64,000 nt of DNA from Flavobacterium ginsengisoli (GCF_029625315.1 NZ_CP121110.1:2427001-2491000); one strand, 5' to 3'. Positions 19,070 through 29,875 are shown, counted from the first letter of the stretch. Notes: a model not told the origin generated them from the sequence alone. Numbers and translations are program-made.

Positions 19070-19379
19070 TTTTTAAAACAAATGCTTCTCGCCATTTTTT
19101 TTATCAATATTCAAACACAAACTAAAAATTACATTTAAAAAACTGTAAAACAACACTTTACTTTTACCAAATTGTTTTACAAGAAAATACTTTCACAAGC
19201 CTTGTTACAACATTCAAAAACAAGACAAAACTCCGTTAATAAAGAACATACAATTGATTTTGTTTTTGCTTTTTTTTAGCAAACAAATTACTACATTTGA
19301 AAAAAAATAGACTTTATATAAAGTCTATTTTTTTTGAACCCAAACCCATTCAATTAACATTTTTCAACCAATACTTTAA
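19070..19379. other. Intergenic stretch with a -7 element and palindrome
   Basis: No gene is seen in these 310 bases. TACATTTG at 19292-19299 is followed at once by a near-perfect palindrome (about 19303-19334, AATAGACTTTATATAAAGTCTATT) and then by the protease gene. The palindrome would lie at the 5' end of the mRNA. Confidence 0.5.
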
Positions 19380-20526
19380 ATGAAAATTAGAAAGATCGCC
19401 CCAAACGAAGACTTGGAAACAACAGTCAAGAAAAAAAGAAATCGTTTCAAATTTGTTCTCATTGCTATTATCGTTCTCTCTGCTGCAGGCTTTTTAGGTT
19501 TTAAATATTTTACGCCTAAAAAAGAAGCTATTTGTTTAGGCACAGATACCAAAATCTATGATGCTTACAAAGACGCAGTTGTGCTTATAAAGCATAGATA
19601 TGGCTATTTTGCTAAAATTAACGGAAAAGAAATTCAGCTTAATGTTGAGGATGCTAAGGAAGAAACAATTTACGGAACTGGCTTTTTTGTTGATACAGAA
19701 GGTGACATGATTACCAATAGACATGTTTTACAACCATGGGATTCATCAGATGAAGAAAGCGCCAAAGTAAATACTACTATACGAAATCTACGAATGAAGG
19801 TTGCTTCTATTCTTACTACCGATGTTTCTGAAAATGACTATGAAAGTTTTATTGACAACAACTGGTCACATGCTTCGGTCTCGTATGATGAAGGTGAAGG
19901 AGACGGAGAATATGAAGAATCAGGCGAAGAAACTACTGAGTCTGCGGGTGAAGAATTTGTTAGTTCTAATGAAACAGAAACAGATACAGCGCAAGTATCT
20001 ACTGATATTGCAAGCATCTATTCCGGTAAAAGAATATGTGCCTATAGAAAACATTGAAGTGTATGTAAAAACTGTAGACATTGAAGTAGCACTTCATAAT
20101 TCTGATAGTGAATGGAATAGTTGTGAGGTTAAAAAAGTTTCAGATGACACTAATGTTGATTTAGGTCTTTTACAGTTAGTTACTCATAAAACTCCACAAA
20201 CTGTTACCAACATCATTAGTCTTGATAATATTATTGATAATGATGCTTCTTTAGCTCCTGGCCAAAAAGCAATAATGGTAGGTTATCCGATGGGAATGGA
20301 TTTGGCACAAACAAACTCCGGCATAAAAGTACAGCTTTACAATGGTCAAATTAGTAAAGAATCTGATGGTAATAAAATTCAATACAGTATAACTTCTACA
20401 CATGGCGCGAGCGGCGCACCAGTTTTTAATGAATGTGGCCAACTGATTGCGGTTAATTTCAGTGGAGTAGATCAAGTTCAAGGTATAAATTTTGGAATTG
20501 TGGCTAAACATATTAATTCTCTCTAA
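19380..20526 (+). CDS. Membrane-anchored trypsin-like serine protease (frameshift)
   Basis: About 381 residues after correction. A basic N-terminus is followed by one membrane helix (about residues 24-42, KFVLIAIIVLSAAGFLGF), so the protease domain should face the periplasm. The catalytic triad is visible as His in DMITNRHVLQPW, Asp in DTNVDLGLLQLV and Ser in THGASGAPVFNECG, the S1 trypsin/DegP-like pattern. A strongly acidic insert rich in Glu and Ser (about residues 165-215) separates His from Asp. The frame breaks at 20010-20015: reading GCAAGC as GCAGC joins TDIA to ASIPVKEYVPIENIEVYV. No PDZ domain is present. It is followed 82 bases later by the VIT-domain protein. Confidence 0.85.
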
Positions 20527-20608
20527 TTTGAAAAGTTCAGAAAAACTTTTAAATTTAAAAGAATTTTCCTACGTTTATAACCGAATAAAAAATCGCACTT
20601 AATTAATT

Positions 20609-23416
20609 ATGAATAAATTTTTTAGTATTTGCGCACTACTATTCTGTGGTGTCGCTTTTTCACAGATTCCAACTCTGGATGTCGAAAATCAGAAAAAAAA
20701 TTCGGTCATCTTACAGGAGGTGAAAATTGAAACCAAAATTTTAGGAAATCTTGCTTCAACTACCGCAACTTATACATTTTACAATCCTGGAGACAGAATT
20801 TTAGAAGGTAATTTTACACTTCCGTTGCCAGAAGGAGTTAGCGTAAGCGGTTATGCTTTGGATATTAACGGAAGCTTAAGAGATGCCGTTCCTGTTCCAA
20901 AAGAACGAGCTAAAGAAGTATTTGAAAGTATTGAAAAAAGAAATGTAGATCCAGGTATTATTGAAAAAGTAGCCGGAAACAATTTCAGAACTAGAATTTA
21001 TCCTATTACTGCGAGAGGCAGCAGAATGATTAAAATTACTTACAATCAGGAATTAAAAAATTCTGCGACCGATTATGAATATTTTTTAAGTTTTGCCAAT
21101 GCAGTTAGCATCCCGAAATTTAATCTAAAAGTATTGGTTAACGAAAGCCTGACAACTCCTAAAATTACAGAAAATCCAGATGGAAGTTTTACTTTTCAGA
21201 AGAAAGGAAATCAATGGATTGCTGAAATTAGTAAAACGAATTTCACTCCAAATGAGAGTCTTAAAATAGCTATTCCAAAAGTAAATGAGTCGTCTAATGT
21301 AATGCTTCAAAAAGCTTCTGACGATAAATCTTATTTTGCGGCAAGCGTTTCAATGAATTTCCCTGTAAAAGAAAAAGCAAAATCTCAAAAAATTGCCATT
21401 ATTTGGGACAATTCATTTAGCGGATCTAAAAGAAATCACCAAAAAGAATTGGACTTTCTTACTGCTTATTTTTCAGACAACAAAGACGTTGCGGTCTCTT
21501 TTGTTCTTTTAAATAACGTTCTTGAAAAAACAGAAGAATTTACAGTTTCTGGTGGAAATTGGAATGCATTAAAAGACAGAATTCTTAATCTGAAATACGA
21601 TGGCGGAACTGATTTTGGCGCTTTAAAAGAGATTTCATCAATAGACGAATATCTTATGTTTTCTGACGGAATTTCAAATTTTGGTGATTTAACTCTAAAA
21701 TTCAAAAAACCGGTTAATAGTATAACAAGCACACCCACTTCTGATTTTAATCTGCTTAAACTTTTAGCATCACAATCTGGAGGGAATTTTATCAATCTTA
21801 ATGAATTAGACACTCAATCTGCTCTAAAAACGTATAAAAGACTTCCTATTGTATTTTTAGGTTTTAAAGAAACCAATACACTTCAGGAGTTATTTCCAAA
21901 TGTTGGAACTGCCGTAAACGAACCAGTCAACATATTCGGAATTTCATCTTCAAACTTGAGCAAACTTACTGCTGTTTTTTCAGTAGGAAATAAAAAATTT
22001 GAAGTGCCTGTAGATTTTAGTAACGCTGTACAAGTAGACAATTGGCCGCTTGCACAATTTTGGGCGCAACGAAAAATTAATGATCTTGAACTTAATTCAA
22101 CTCAAAACAGTGAAGAAATCAGAAATCTGAGTGAGCAGTTTGGTGTAGTAAGCAAGAACACCAGTCTTATCGTATTGGATGATGTTAATGATTATGTGCG
22201 TTTTGGCATTACTCCTCCAGAGGAATTAATATCAGAATACAACAGAATCGTTTCTCAAAACAAAAAACAAATTTTAGAGAAAAGAAGAAATCTTCTATCT
22301 AAAGCTTTTGATAAAACACGTGAACTGACAACTTGGTGGAACAGTGAATTTAAGCCTACAGAAAAAAAACAATATCCTACAATTTCTAAACAGTCACAAA
22401 AATTGTCTTCGGCAGAAGAAAGTGTTGTTAGCGATAATGATGTATATTCTGCAGAAACTAGAGCAGGCGATAAAAAAACTTCTACAGGTAAAATAACTTT
22501 GATAGATGTAGAAAGTACTCAAGAGTATATGAAAGATTTTCAGTCTTTACAGTCTCCTGAATTGATTTACCAGAAATATCTTGAAAATCGTCCGAAATAT
22601 GAGAAACAGGTAACCTATTATTTTGATGTTTCTAAACTCCTATTCAAAAAAGGTGACAAAGCACTTTCCCTAAAGGTTTTAAGTACATTAGCAGAACTTG
22701 ATTTGGAAAACGAAGAGTTATATAAGACGATATCTTATCTGTTGAAACAAAGAGGCAATTATGAAAAAGAATTGTGGATTACTCAAAAGATTCTAGAATG
22801 GAGACCATTTGATCCTCAAAGTCATAGAGATTATGCATTAGCTTTGGTAGATAATAAAAAACCTCAAGAAGCTCTTAACATCTATAAAGGCATGCTTTAT
22901 CAGGAATATACCGATGAGATTTCTATTAGAGATAATGGTATTGAAGAGATTTTGATTATGGAAATCAATAACATTTTGAGCCAAAACAAAAATGTTGATG
23001 CAAGCAAAGTTGATGATCGTCTAAAAGCAAATCTTCCAGTCGACATTCGTATTGTTATTAACTGGAATAAAGACAATACAGATATCGATCTTTGGGTTAC
23101 AGATCCAAGAGGAGAAGATTGTTCGTACTCGCATAGATCTACAGAAATTGGAGGAAGATTAAGCAATGATTTTACTCAAGGTTTTGGTCCTGAACAATTT
23201 TTACTAAAAAAAGCGATTAAAGGGAAATACAAAATCAAGACTAATTTCTTCGGTGAGAGACAGAATATTCTTTCTGGACCAACGACAGTTATGGCAGAAG
23301 TTTACTTGTATTATTCTGATGGCAGACAAGAACGCAAAATTGCTGTTTTCCAAAGCCAAAAAGAAAACAAACGTGAAAGCGATAGTAAAATTCTAATTGG
23401 AGAATTTGATTTTTAG
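20609..23416 (+). CDS. Exported VIT domain / DUF2135 protein
   Basis: A 935-residue protein with signal peptide MNKFFSICALLFCGVAFSQ. Residues about 35-160 form a VIT (vault protein inter-alpha-trypsin) domain with FTLPLPEGVSVSGYALDING and RTRIYPITARGSRMIKITY. The middle resembles a von Willebrand A-like region (KIAIIWDNSFSGSKRNHQKELDFL has the DxSxS-like pattern as DNSFS). A helical repeat region resembling TPR follows (about 690-800). The C-terminal 100 residues are DUF2135, with DIDLWVTDPRGEDCSYSH and YKIKTNFFGERQ. The combination suggests an envelope adhesion or scaffold protein; its role is unknown. The frame is intact. Confidence 0.85.
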   Translation: MNKFFSICALLFCGVAFSQIPTLDVENQKKNSVILQEVKIETKILGNLASTTATYTFYNPGDRILEGNFTLPLPEGVSVSGYALDINGSLRDAVPVPKERAKEVFESIEKRNVDPGIIEKVAGNNFRTRIYPITARGSRMIKITYNQELKNSATDYEYFLSFANAVSIPKFNLKVLVNESLTTPKITENPDGSFTFQKKGNQWIAEISKTNFTPNESLKIAIPKVNESSNVMLQKASDDKSYFAASVSMNFPVKEKAKSQKIAIIWDNSFSGSKRNHQKELDFLTAYFSDNKDVAVSFVLLNNVLEKTEEFTVSGGNWNALKDRILNLKYDGGTDFGALKEISSIDEYLMFSDGISNFGDLTLKFKKPVNSITSTPTSDFNLLKLLASQSGGNFINLNELDTQSALKTYKRLPIVFLGFKETNTLQELFPNVGTAVNEPVNIFGISSSNLSKLTAVFSVGNKKFEVPVDFSNAVQVDNWPLAQFWAQRKINDLELNSTQNSEEIRNLSEQFGVVSKNTSLIVLDDVNDYVRFGITPPEELISEYNRIVSQNKKQILEKRRNLLSKAFDKTRELTTWWNSEFKPTEKKQYPTISKQSQKLSSAEESVVSDNDVYSAETRAGDKKTSTGKITLIDVESTQEYMKDFQSLQSPELIYQKYLENRPKYEKQVTYYFDVSKLLFKKGDKALSLKVLSTLAELDLENEELYKTISYLLKQRGNYEKELWITQKILEWRPFDPQSHRDYALALVDNKKPQEALNIYKGMLYQEYTDEISIRDNGIEEILIMEINNILSQNKNVDASKVDDRLKANLPVDIRIVINWNKDNTDIDLWVTDPRGEDCSYSHRSTEIGGRLSNDFTQGFGPEQFLLKKAIKGKYKIKTNFFGERQNILSGPTTVMAEVYLYYSDGRQERKIAVFQSQKENKRESDSKILIGEFDF

Positions 23417-23440
23417 GAATTACAAAGCTTACTAATATTC

Positions 23441-23476
23441 AAACCCGACAGGTTTTTAAATCTGTCGGGGTTTTTA
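23441..23476. terminator. Terminator after the VIT/DUF2135 gene
   Basis: AAACCCGACAG and CTGTCGGGGTTT pair around a short loop, followed by T-rich DNA on the plus strand. The convergent lipoprotein gene ends 4 bases later and may share it. Confidence 0.75.
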
Positions 23477-23479
23477 TTT

Positions 23480-24076
23480 TTAAAACGAATACTTCTCCAA
23501 TTTCTTTCCTTGAATATCCAAAACCTTTGTACTCTCTTTTGGAACATCACCTTTTATAACTCCTTGAACAGATGGATTGGATGGATATTTTCCAGCTTTC
23601 ATTTTTAGAAGATGAAATTTTTCTCCGCTTTCAAAAATTAAATCATAAAATTTTTCTGTTGCTGAAGTGCTTACATATATTGGGAAATCGGTTACAGTGA
23701 AACGATTTATTACAGTACCATCATTCTTTAAAATATAACCCGAACAGCCTCCGCTTCCGCAGAAATAAGGATTTGAAAAACTAACAAAATATTCGTTTTT
23801 CTTATCGTTGTTTAAATCGAAAGCTTCATAATAAAAATACCGATCGTCTTTGGTCAGCGTAGGAATATCTTTCTCTAATAAAACGAGCAATTGCTTGCGA
23901 ATTAATTCGACTGTCTTGTCTTCTTTTGAAGTGACTTCACTCAAATCTGCTGTTCCTCCAAGTGTTTTAGACAATGTATCTTGAACAATTGTTTTTACAA
24001 TATTTTTCGAATTGTCTTTATTCTGACAAGAACTTAATGCCAAAATTGCGATTAGAATTAAAATCTTATTTTTCAT
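23480..24076 (-). CDS. Lipoprotein of unknown function
   Basis: About 198 residues from MKNKILILIAILALSSC, a lipoprotein signal with lipobox LSSC; an ATG seven codons upstream gives a poorer signal. The mature part begins with a charged linker and then a compact domain with DRYFYYEAFDLNNDKKNEYFV, reminiscent of calcium-binding DxNxDxxxE repeats, followed by FCGSGGCSGYILKNDG with a likely Cys pair. It ends VLDIQGKKLEKYSF. It lies 27 bases downstream of the D-lactate dehydrogenase gene on the same strand. Function is not recognised. Confidence 0.75.
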   Translation of the reverse strand: MKNKILILIAILALSSCQNKDNSKNIVKTIVQDTLSKTLGGTADLSEVTSKEDKTVELIRKQLLVLLEKDIPTLTKDDRYFYYEAFDLNNDKKNEYFVSFSNPYFCGSGGCSGYILKNDGTVINRFTVTDFPIYVSTSATEKFYDLIFESGEKFHLLKMKAGKYPSNPSVQGVIKGDVPKESTKVLDIQGKKLEKYSF

Positions 24077-24103
24077 AATCCAAAACTTTAAATTCATAAT
24101 AAT

Positions 24104-25122
24104 TTAAACCAACAACGCGGCTTTATTTTCAATATCGTTTTGCGCTAACAATGATTTTATATTATTGAAAGTCACCAAAGCAATCTGTGTCAAAGCTTCA
24201 TTTGTAAAAAACGCCTGATGCGCCGTTACCAAAACATTTGGAAAACTCATTAAACGCTGAATTGCATCATCTTGAATAATGTCTGCAGAAAGATCTCTGA
24301 AGAATAATTTTTCTTCTTGTTCGTAAACGTCAATTCCTAAATAACCTATTTTTCCTTCTTTTAAACCTTCAATAACCGACGAAGTTTCTATTAAACCGCC
24401 ACGGCTTGTGTTTATAATCATGACACTTTCTTTCATAAAAGAAATAGAGGTGGTATTAATAACATGTTTCGTTTGATCGTTCAGCGGACAATGAAGCGAG
24501 ATAATATCACTCGATTTAAAAATTTCTTCTAAACCAACAAAAGAAACTCCGTCTTTTTTCATTTCGTCACTTTCAACAATATCATACGCCAAGACTTTGC
24601 GACCAAAACCTAGTGCAATTTTAGAAAATGCTTTGCCTATATTTCCAGTTCCAATAATTCCGATTGTTTTCCCGAATAAATCGAAACCTAATAATCCGTT
24701 TAAAGAAAAGTTCTGTTCGCGAACTCTATTATAAGCTTTGTGCGTTTTTCTGTTTAAAGTTAAAATCATAGCCATAGCATGTTCTGCAACCGCCTGAGGA
24801 GAATATGCGGGAACTCGGCAAACTTTTATATTATATTTTTTTGCAACTTCTAAATCGACATTGTTAAATCCAGCGCAGCGTAAAGCAATTATTTTTACTT
24901 TCTTTTCTGCTAATTGTTTAATGACCGTTTCGTTTACAATGTCATTTACAAAAACACAAACAATCTCGCATTCTTCAATTAAAGCTACAGTCTGAGGATT
25001 TAATTGGGTTTCAAAAAATCCAATCGAAAACCAAAATCTTCATTGTATTTATTGAAAAACGTTTTATCGTAAGGCTGAGTCGAGAAAAAAGCTATTTTAT
25101 TTGCAACAAGATTTGAGCTCAT
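24104..25122 (-). CDS. D-lactate dehydrogenase-type 2-hydroxyacid dehydrogenase (frameshift)
   Basis: About 339 residues after correction, starting MSSNLVANKIAFFSTQPYDK. NAD-binding motif GIIGTGNIGKAF is followed by the catalytic Arg in IINTSRGGLIET, the Glu in DVYEQEEKLFF and the His in VLVTAHQAFFT, with the LdhA-like opening FFSTQPYD. It reduces pyruvate to D-lactate, or acts on a related 2-keto acid. The reading frame is lost at 25013-25018, where a run of six A (plus strand) should be seven; adding one base joins GFRLDF to FETQLNPQTVAL. It sits 13 bases downstream of the small nitrate-locus membrane gene and may be cotranscribed with that locus. Confidence 0.87.
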
Positions 25123-25135
25123 AATATTAAATTAT

Positions 25136-25391
25136 TTATGTTTTGTTATTTCGAAAATTCCCTTTTGGCAGATAATACAACCATCCAAAACCAATTAAAA
25201 ATAAAATAAGCGAACCTATAAATGCCGGAATTAAAATTTCTTTATTGTTGTCTAATGCATTGTTTAAAGCGAGCATACAATAACCAAATCTGGATACTTA
25301 CATTTAAGATTAAAACAAATATTAAAGTAGACAAAATAACATTCAACTTATTTGGATTTGCTTGATTTTGGCTTTTTCTAAATGTACTCAT
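25136..25391 (-). CDS. Small two-helix membrane protein, DUF6755-like (frameshift)
   Basis: About 84 residues after correction, starting MSTFRKSQNQANPNKLNVIL. Two membrane helices are visible: VILSTLIFVLILNVSIQIWLL and, after a short loop, ILIPAFIGSLILFLIGFGWLYYL. The order IQIWLLYAALNNALDNNK between them resembles the DUF6755 pattern (helix, QLWLLTATLNAYL-like turn, helix) found beside Rieske proteins; the resemblance is from memory and needs a profile search. The frame breaks at 25269-25274, where GCGAGC read as GCAGC restores the second helix. It is 18 bases downstream of the Rieske gene, so it is probably a subunit or assembly factor of the same complex. Confidence 0.65.
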
Positions 25392-25409
25392 AATATATTT
25401 CTTAAACAA

Positions 25410-25919
25410 TTAACTCGCTTTATTTTCAAAAGCTTTTACAAAAATCTTTTCTCCTTTTAAAACCACTTCCAACTGAGGCAAAGCTCTTGGTGGAGGTCCC
25501 GCGATAACATCTCCAGTTAAAGCGTCAAAAGAACCTTCATGGCATGGACAATGAATAATTCCTGTTCCGGGTTTGTAATAAACAGCACAAGAAAGATGGG
25601 TACACTTTTGCTCGTAAGCTCTAAACATACCGCTTTCTAAATGCACCAAAATATACGGAATGGTACTACCTTCAATCACAAAACCTCTTGTCCCGCCCAA
25701 CGGAATATCTTTTATTTCACACACAAAATGTTCTCCAACAACTTCTTCGCTAGGCAATAAATACGCTTTTGCCGCAACCAAACCACTTCCTACCATTAAA
25801 CCTCCTGAAACCAGCGTAAGGAATTTAGCAAAATCACGTCGGCTTACTTGTGTTGATTCCTGCTTTTTATATGGAAAATCTTTCTTCCAGTTTTCACTTA
25901 AATTATCTTCTTTAGACAT
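25410..25919 (-). CDS. Rieske [2Fe-2S] protein with Tat signal
   Basis: A 169-residue electron-transfer protein. A twin-arginine motif SRRDFAKFL (residues 26-34) precedes a hydrophobic helix (about 35-52), so the protein is exported folded or anchored by this helix. The Rieske cluster motifs are C106-T-H108-L-S-C111 and C124-P-C126-H127-EGSF; Cys106, His108, Cys124 and His127 should bind the cluster and Cys111-Cys126 form the disulfide. The C-terminal PPPRALPQLEV is also typical. Its place directly after the ferredoxin subunit of a nitrate reductase is unusual for a bc1-type Rieske and suggests a quinol-oxidising role in this complex. Confidence 0.92.
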   Translation of the reverse strand: MSKEDNLSENWKKDFPYKKQESTQVSRRDFAKFLTLVSGGLMVGSGLVAAKAYLLPSEEVVGEHFVCEIKDIPLGGTRGFVIEGSTIPYILVHLESGMFRAYEQKCTHLSCAVYYKPGTGIIHCPCHEGSFDALTGDVIAGPPPRALPQLEVVLKGEKIFVKAFENKAS

Positions 25920-25930
25920 GGATTTTAGAT

Positions 25931-26500
25931 TTAAAATATTCGTAATTCGGCGCTTCCTTTTGGCATCATGATATTCACTTTTGTGTTGACACGCTCTTTC
26001 CCGAAAACAAAGGAATTTACCGGAGTGCTGTTTGGACGCATTTCTTCGATTTGTTCACGAGTCCCATAAAACAATGCGCCACTCGGGCAAACTGTTGCAC
26101 ACATTGGCTTTTTGCCAACACTGGTTCTGTCGTAACACATTGTACATTTCATCATCAAATCGTATTCTTCCATTTTCTTTGGAACTCCAAACGGACAAGC
26201 CATTACGCAATTAGAGCAACCAATGCAGCGTTCTGTATTTGCGGTATGAACTACTCCGAATTCGTCTTGTGAAATCGCGTCAGCCGGACAGACATTCGCA
26301 CAAACAGGATCTTCGCAATGCATGCAAACCTGAACAGTGGTCTGAATGGTAACTTCACGTTCTACATAATTAACGTGAATCATAGATTCTTGACCATTTG
26401 TTTCACATTCTGCACAAGCCATTTCACAGGCTTTACAACCTATGCATCTTTGTAAGTCTACAAAAAACTCTTCGTTTTTATTATAATTGGTTAAATTCAT
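25931..26500 (-). CDS. Four-cluster ferredoxin-like subunit of the nitrate reductase complex
   Basis: A 189-residue NrfC/DmsB-type iron-sulfur protein. Sixteen cysteines can be grouped into four [4Fe-4S] motifs: [11 protein letters not shown] (about 18-28), [14 protein letters not shown] (about 59-72), [14 protein letters not shown] (about 92-105) and [21 protein letters not shown]. It has no signal peptide, so it is cytoplasmic or follows a partner. It should pass electrons between the membrane subunit and the molybdenum catalytic subunit. It is 20 bases downstream of the catalytic gene and 11 bases upstream of the Rieske gene. Confidence 0.92.
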   Translation of the reverse strand: MNLTNYNKNEEFFVDLQRCIGCKACEMACAECETNGQESMIHVNYVEREVTIQTTVQVCMHCEDPVCANVCPADAISQDEFGVVHTANTERCIGCSNCVMACPFGVPKKMEEYDLMMKCTMCYDRTSVGKKPMCATVCPSGALFYGTREQIEEMRPNSTPVNSFVFGKERVNTKVNIMMPKGSAELRIF

Positions 26501-26519
26501 AATTGTTGCTTTTTATAGA

Positions 26520-28762
26520 TTAAACACTTGCATAAGCATTTGATTTGTCTGATGAATTTTCTATTTCTCCCAAAGGTTCCAGCTTGCAAGCACAAACTTT
26601 GAACTCAGGAATTTTTGAAATAGGATCTAATGTTCCAGGCGTTAACTGGTTGGCCGATTTTTTCCCGGCCAGTGATACGGGATAAAAACGGTATCTTTCC
26701 TGATGGTTTCTACAATATTTGCAGGGAAAATTCCTTCTCCTCTTCGGGTTGAAACTTTTACTAATTCCCGTTGCTGAATATTATATTTCTGCGCCATTTC
26801 AGGATGAATTTCCAACAAAGGTTCAGGAAATTGATCTACTAATTTTCCAATCCTTCTAGTTTGCGTGCCGCTTAAATATTGAGAAACGACACGGCCAGTT
26901 GTTAATGTTATTGGATATTCTTCATCTGTAACCTCACCGGGCAGTTTATAAGGAGCTGGATTAAAATGCGCTTTTCCGTCTGGTGTGGCAAATTTTTTAT
27001 CTTCCCATAATCTTGGGGTTCCGGGATGATCTTCTGTTGGACATGGCCAGAAAACGCCCATATTATCCTCTACTTTTTTATAAGTAATTCCGTTATAATC
27101 AGCAGTTCCTCCTTTTGAAGCGACACGCAGTTCATTAAAAATGGCTTCGCTATCTGCGTAAGTAAATCTTTCTTCTTCGCCTAATCTCTTTGCTAATTCT
27201 AATAATATTGAAGTGTCTGTTCTCGCATCGCCTGGAGGTGTTACAGCTTGGCGAATTCGGATAACACGACCTTCAGCTGAGGTTGTTGTTCCCTCCTCTT
27301 CTTCCTGCAATGAACCTGCTAAAACAATATCGGCATGACGCGCTGTTTCATTCAAAAAGAAATCTATCGCAACATAAAACTCTAATTTTTCAAGAGCAGA
27401 ACGCACATAATTATTATTCGGTAGCGAAACTAAAGGATTAAAACAAATCGAAATCAATCCCTTTATTTCACCACTGTGAATGGCTTCTATAATTTCATAA
27501 GCTGTAATGCCTTTATGAGGCATATCTTCTTCTTTTATTTTCCAAACATCGGCAATGTATTTTCGATGTTCCATATTTTCGATATCACGATTTCCAGGCA
27601 GCTGATCGCATTTATGACCGTGCTCTCTTCCGCCCTGACCGTTTCCTTGTCCGGTAATGGTTCCGTAACCGCAATAGGGTCTTCCAATTCTTCCTGTTGC
27701 CAAAACCAGATTAATGCATCCGATTACATTATCAACACCTTTAGAATGATGTTCTATTCCTCTTGCGTGCAGTAAAAAGCTTGTTTTTGCTTTTCCCCAT
27801 AACTCGGTCGCTTCTTTAATTTTTTCTTTAGAAATTCCTGTAATCTCTTCTGCCCATTCTAAAGTATAATCCTTTACGGCATCAATCGTTTCCTGAAATC
27901 CTGACGTATAATTATCAATAAAATCATGATCTAACATACCGTGATCTACGAGATATTTCAACATTGCTCCATATAAAGCAGAATCGGTTCCTGGTCTTAC
28001 ATCAAGATGAACATCTGCCGTTCTTGCTAATGGAATAACTCGCGGATCAACAACAATCAATTTGGCTCCGCGATCTCGGGCTTTCCAAATCCAATGGGTT
28101 AAAGTTGGAAACGTCTCACTAATATTCGCTCCCGCAACAATAATAACTTCAGCATATTCTAAATCCGAATAATTGTTCGAAGCACGATCTAAACCAAATG
28201 CTTTTTTATTTCCAGCACCAGCACTTACCATACAAAGGCGACCGTTATAATCTAAATTTCTAGTTTTTAAAGCTACTCTGGCAAACTTTCCAACCAAATA
28301 ACTTTTTTCATTGGTCAACGAAACTCCTGAAAGCATAGAAAAAGCATGTTTACCGTATTTCTCCTGAATTCTTTTGATTTCAGAAACGGTTTTATCCATT
28401 GCTTCATCCCAAGTAGTTTGTTCAAAACCTTTGCCCTCTACTCTTTTTATCGGATGCAATAAACGATCGGGGTGATTGTTCTGCATATAACGCTGAACAC
28501 CTTTTGGACACAAACGACCTTCGTTGAACGGAAATTCCATCCAAGGTTCAAAACCAACCACTTTATTGTCTTTTACAGATAATTGAATTCCGCATTGCAT
28601 ACCGCAAAAACAGCAATGTGTTTTGACCATTTTATCTGGTTCATCACGCCCTGCATATCCTTCTTTTGGTGTATAATTCAGATGTGGACCAAATGCTTCA
28701 ATTATTTTTTCAGTTGATACAGGTAGTTTTGCCATGATTTTTTTGTTATTTTTTGGTTTCAT
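26520..28762 (-). CDS. Molybdopterin nitrate reductase catalytic subunit, NasA/NapA-like (frameshift)
   Basis: About 747 residues after correction. The N-terminal [4Fe-4S] motif is Cys50-x2-Cys53-x3-Cys57 (HCCFCGMQC) with Cys85 in GRLCPKG. Cys177 in [12 protein letters not shown] aligns with the molybdenum-ligating cysteine of NapA/NasA and not the aspartate of NarG. Further bis-MGD motifs include [22 protein letters not shown] and the C-terminal [17 protein letters not shown]. No Tat signal is visible, so it is probably cytoplasmic. A run of six T at 26658-26663 should be seven; this adds the expected C-terminal [21 protein letters not shown] segment. The substrate is inferred as nitrate from the NarK neighbour; formate or another oxyanion is not excluded. 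Confidence 0.88.
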
Positions 28763-28819
28763 GTTTCATGTTTCACGTTCTGCAACGAAACTTGAAACCT
28801 TAAACTTGAAACTATAATT

Positions 28820-29869
28820 TTATCCAAATAAATTTCCGCCTTCGATTCTTGCTTTTAAATGCGCTTTCGCCAAACGATCTCGTTTTCCTTCGGGACTTAA
28901 ATCCAAGTGTGAATTTCCTTCATCATCACTAAAGTCAAAACCTAATTGTTTAGTTACAATTTTTAAATCATCGATATGAAGCTGGGTTGTAAAAGGTTTT
29001 CCTGTTTCTTTACAAATTGCCATTCCTTTTTTCATTCCTTCTTTTTTGTAAATGTGCGCACCAATCTGCGCAGGGCGCTGAATGATATGGAAAAACTTTC
29101 CAAATGGAATCCATATTAAAAACATAATAACTGTTACAGCATGAACTACTGCGAGAAAGTCATAAGCAAATCCTTTCATAAATTGATAAGAATAAGTCAG
29201 ACACAAACCCGTAACAGAAATGGCAATTAATAAAAGAAGTGGCAGTAAATCGCCTTCAAAAGTCTGTGTGGCAATTAATCCCGGATTGGTTAAACGTCTC
29301 CTTAAATAATAAAGAGAACCGAAAATAACCAAATAAGAAGACCAGTTTAAGGCATGGAAAGTCAAAAATGCCATGATCGAATCCAATCTGAAATCCATTA
29401 CTTTAAAACCAAAAAAATGAGCTTCGTAAACAGTAATTGAATTTGGTGCCAACGTAAAATGAATCCATCCAAATGTGAGCGGAAAAGTAATTGCAAAAGC
29501 CGAAAAACAGCCAATTGCAATACAGAAATGAGCTAACCATCTGTATTTACCTCTTGGATAAATGAATTTCTGAAAAGCAATATTCTGAACAGATTCTTTT
29601 CCTAAAAACCACAAATGCGAAAATACTTTTCCTGTAAAGAGAAAATGAATTCCGCGTTTGAAATACATCCAAGTTGGCGGTCGTTGCAACTAAACCGTGT
29701 AGCGATACACAACTCCGAAAAATGCAAACAGAGTTCCGAACAGATAGGTAACCAAAGCCGCATCAAAATTTTGAAGTTTTCTTGACCCATAGAAAACCAA
29801 TACGACCATAAAAACCGAAGCTGCCGTTGCAATTAATAAAGCTTTTGTATTAAATGTTTTTTCTTTCAT
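28820..29869 (-). CDS. Cytochrome-b-like membrane subunit (internal TAG)
   Basis: A 349-codon frame starting MKEKTFNTKALLIATAASVF. Six or so membrane helices are visible. Histidines in RWLAHFCIAIG, AFLTFHALNW and VVHAVTVIMFLIWIPFGKFFHI lie in helices in the spacing expected of NarI-like b-heme ligands; this is inference. The C-terminal 90 residues are hydrophilic (AQIGAHIYKKEGMKKG). Codon 60 (29690-29692) is TAG, between YRYTV and LQRPPTWMYFKRG; the frame is otherwise continuous. A tryptophan (TGG) would fit, so a single base difference may be an error or a true nonsense mutation. It starts 6 bases after narK and should take electrons from quinol. Confidence 0.78.
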
Positions 29870-29875
29870 GACAGA

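Noticed and set aside
19801..20526. Separate gene for the protease C-terminal half
   Set aside because: The first part of this frame is a shadow of the N-terminal half; the catalytic Asp and Ser belong to the same protein after correcting 20010-20015.
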